A stretch of 7,026 bases of DNA, from positions 1 to 7,026 of the forward strand of contig JANXYT010000038.1 in assembly GCA_025355915.1 (NCBI GenBank). Direction: 5' to 3'. A model generated the notes under the pieces. That model did not search any database. It saw only the letters and a program-made list of their open reading frames with translations, and was not told where the DNA came from. Source of the DNA: Holophagaceae bacterium. GTDB lineage: Bacteria; Acidobacteriota; Holophagae; Holophagales; Holophagaceae. Positions 6,332-7,026 of the stretch are shown here, in pieces (the first letter of the stretch is position 1; each line of letters begins with the position of its first letter). A program made the position numbers and the translations under genes.

Positions 6332-7026
6332 ATGTCCAAACCAGTCCGCGTTCCCGCCAATTCCAACCTCGCTATCAGTGGGGCGGAAGGCGTCATCGAG
6401 GTCCGACGCCAGGAAGCCTTGCTTACCACGGGTGCCCTGCAGAATGCGATTCTGAACAGCGCGAATTTCTCCAGCATTGCCACCGATGCGAATGGCGTGA
6501 TTCAGATCTTCAACGTGGGTGCCGAGCGCATGCTGGGCTACGCCGCTGCCGACGTGATGGACAAGATCACTCCGGCTGACATCTCCGACCCCCAGGAAGT
6601 GATCGCGCGGGCCAAGGCCCTGAGCCTGGAGCTGGACACCACCATCGCGCCGGGCTTCGAAGCCTTGGTGTTCAAGGCCTCCCGGGGCATCGAGGACATC
6701 TACGAGCTGACCTACATACGCAAGGATGGCAGCCGCTTCCCGGCAGTCGTGTCGGTCACGGCGCTGCGGGACGCTCAGAACGCCATCATCGGCTACCTGC
6801 TGATCGGGACGGACAACACCGCCCGCAAACGGGCGGAAGAAGACCTGCTCCAGGCAGGGGCCCTGCAGAGCGCCATTTTCAATAGCGCGAATTTCTCCAG
6901 CATTGCCACCGATGCGAATGGCGTCATCCAGATCTTCAACGTGGGTGCCGAGCGCATGCTGGGCTACGCCGCTGCCGACGTGATGGACAAGATCACTCCG
7001 GCTGACATCTCCGACCCCCAGGAAGT
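6332..7026 (+). CDS. Multi-PAS sensory protein, 3'-truncated
   Basis: The frame opens at ATG 6332 and runs without a stop to the window edge (231 complete codons). An in-frame TAA at 6257-6259 with no ATG, GTG or TTG between makes this the only normal start; AAAGG (6321-6325) is six bases before it. There is no signal peptide or membrane segment in the visible part, so it is probably cytoplasmic. Residues 1-33 are a short lead. The first PAS module (about 34-175) has the usual NSANFSSIATDANGVIQIFN sensor start, the GAERMLGY helix, and a PAC part with YIRKDGSRFPAVVSVTAL and IGYLLIGTDNTARKRAEE, the standard coil-like linker into the next module. A second module starts at residue 176 and is almost identical. 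Such arrays usually feed a histidine kinase or a GGDEF output domain, but that lies outside the window. The ligand is unknown. Confidence 0.93.
   Translation, partial: MSKPVRVPANSNLAISGAEGVIEVRRQEALLTTGALQNAILNSANFSSIATDANGVIQIFNVGAERMLGYAAADVMDKITPADISDPQEVIARAKALSLELDTTIAPGFEALVFKASRGIEDIYELTYIRKDGSRFPAVVSVTALRDAQNAIIGYLLIGTDNTARKRAEEDLLQAGALQSAIFNSANFSSIATDANGVIQIFNVGAERMLGYAAADVMDKITPADISDPQE
6431..6856 (+). repeat. PAS repeat unit, first copy (426 bp)
   Basis: The unit is 142 codons long and matches the following copy beginning at 6857. In the part that can be compared (56 residues), 54 are identical. Over 6458-6600 versus 6884-7026, 141 of 143 bases match, and both differences are synonymous (GTG to GTC, ATT to ATC). 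Confidence 0.95.
6857..7026 (+). repeat. PAS repeat unit, second copy, cut by window end
   Basis: This is the first 170 bases of a tandem copy of 6431-6856 at an offset of 426 bases. Relative to the first copy, its opening 27 bases carry a few changes, including Asn to Ser and Leu to Phe, and the rest is nearly exact. More copies may follow outside the window. Confidence 0.93.

Noticed and set aside
6247..6579. A 110-codon plus-strand open frame overlapping the PAS start
   Set aside because: It is in a different frame from the PAS protein, has no motif, and the PAS frame accounts for this DNA.

Overview
The window is high-GC bacterial DNA with dense codon-biased genes, all on the plus strand. 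Protein styles (a VIT/von Willebrand A protein, Pro/Ala-rich linkers, Gly-Gly-Val repeats and a lipoprotein-type isoaspartyl methyltransferase) suggest Acidobacteriota, perhaps a Holophaga/Geothrix-like organism. That assignment is an inference from protein style and no search was run.

Layout: (1) 2-877 is the 3' part of a Pro/Ala-rich protein with a Gly-Gly-Val repeat and a compact C-terminal domain; its start lies before the window. (2) 878-1189 is a non-coding gap with an 11-bp inverted repeat and a tandem 9-mer. (3) 1190-3604 (stop to 3607) encodes a secreted 805-residue VIT + vWA protein with an intact MIDAS motif, its own Gly-Gly-Val repeat and a TonB/AgmX-like C-terminal end. (4) A strong GC hairpin at 3634-3659 is followed by a protein-L-isoaspartate O-methyltransferase (3696-4427) carrying a lipoprotein-type leader. 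(5) 4528-5790 encodes an AI-2E/PerM-family membrane protein with a charged C-terminal tail. (6) 5791-6331 is a 541-bp non-coding stretch: an island at 5901-6050 with only about 22% G+C, then a GNRA-capped hairpin, a Rho-independent terminator, and a second set of mutually exclusive stems. (7) 6332 to the window end is the start of a PAS-domain sensory protein, open at the right edge, whose second PAS module is an almost exact copy of the first.

The first two genes probably work together at the cell envelope: they are adjacent, co-directional and share the same rare low-complexity repeat. The methyltransferase and the AI-2E protein look like independent housekeeping or envelope genes. The PAS gene appears to be a separate transcription unit with a long, structured upstream region.

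The items most worth a second look are the near-identical tandem PAS modules, the structured leader and AT-rich island before that gene, the shared Gly-Gly-Val repeats, and the exported isoaspartyl methyltransferase. I see no mobile element, CRISPR array, rRNA or functional tRNA. I did not find a convincing wholly new system.
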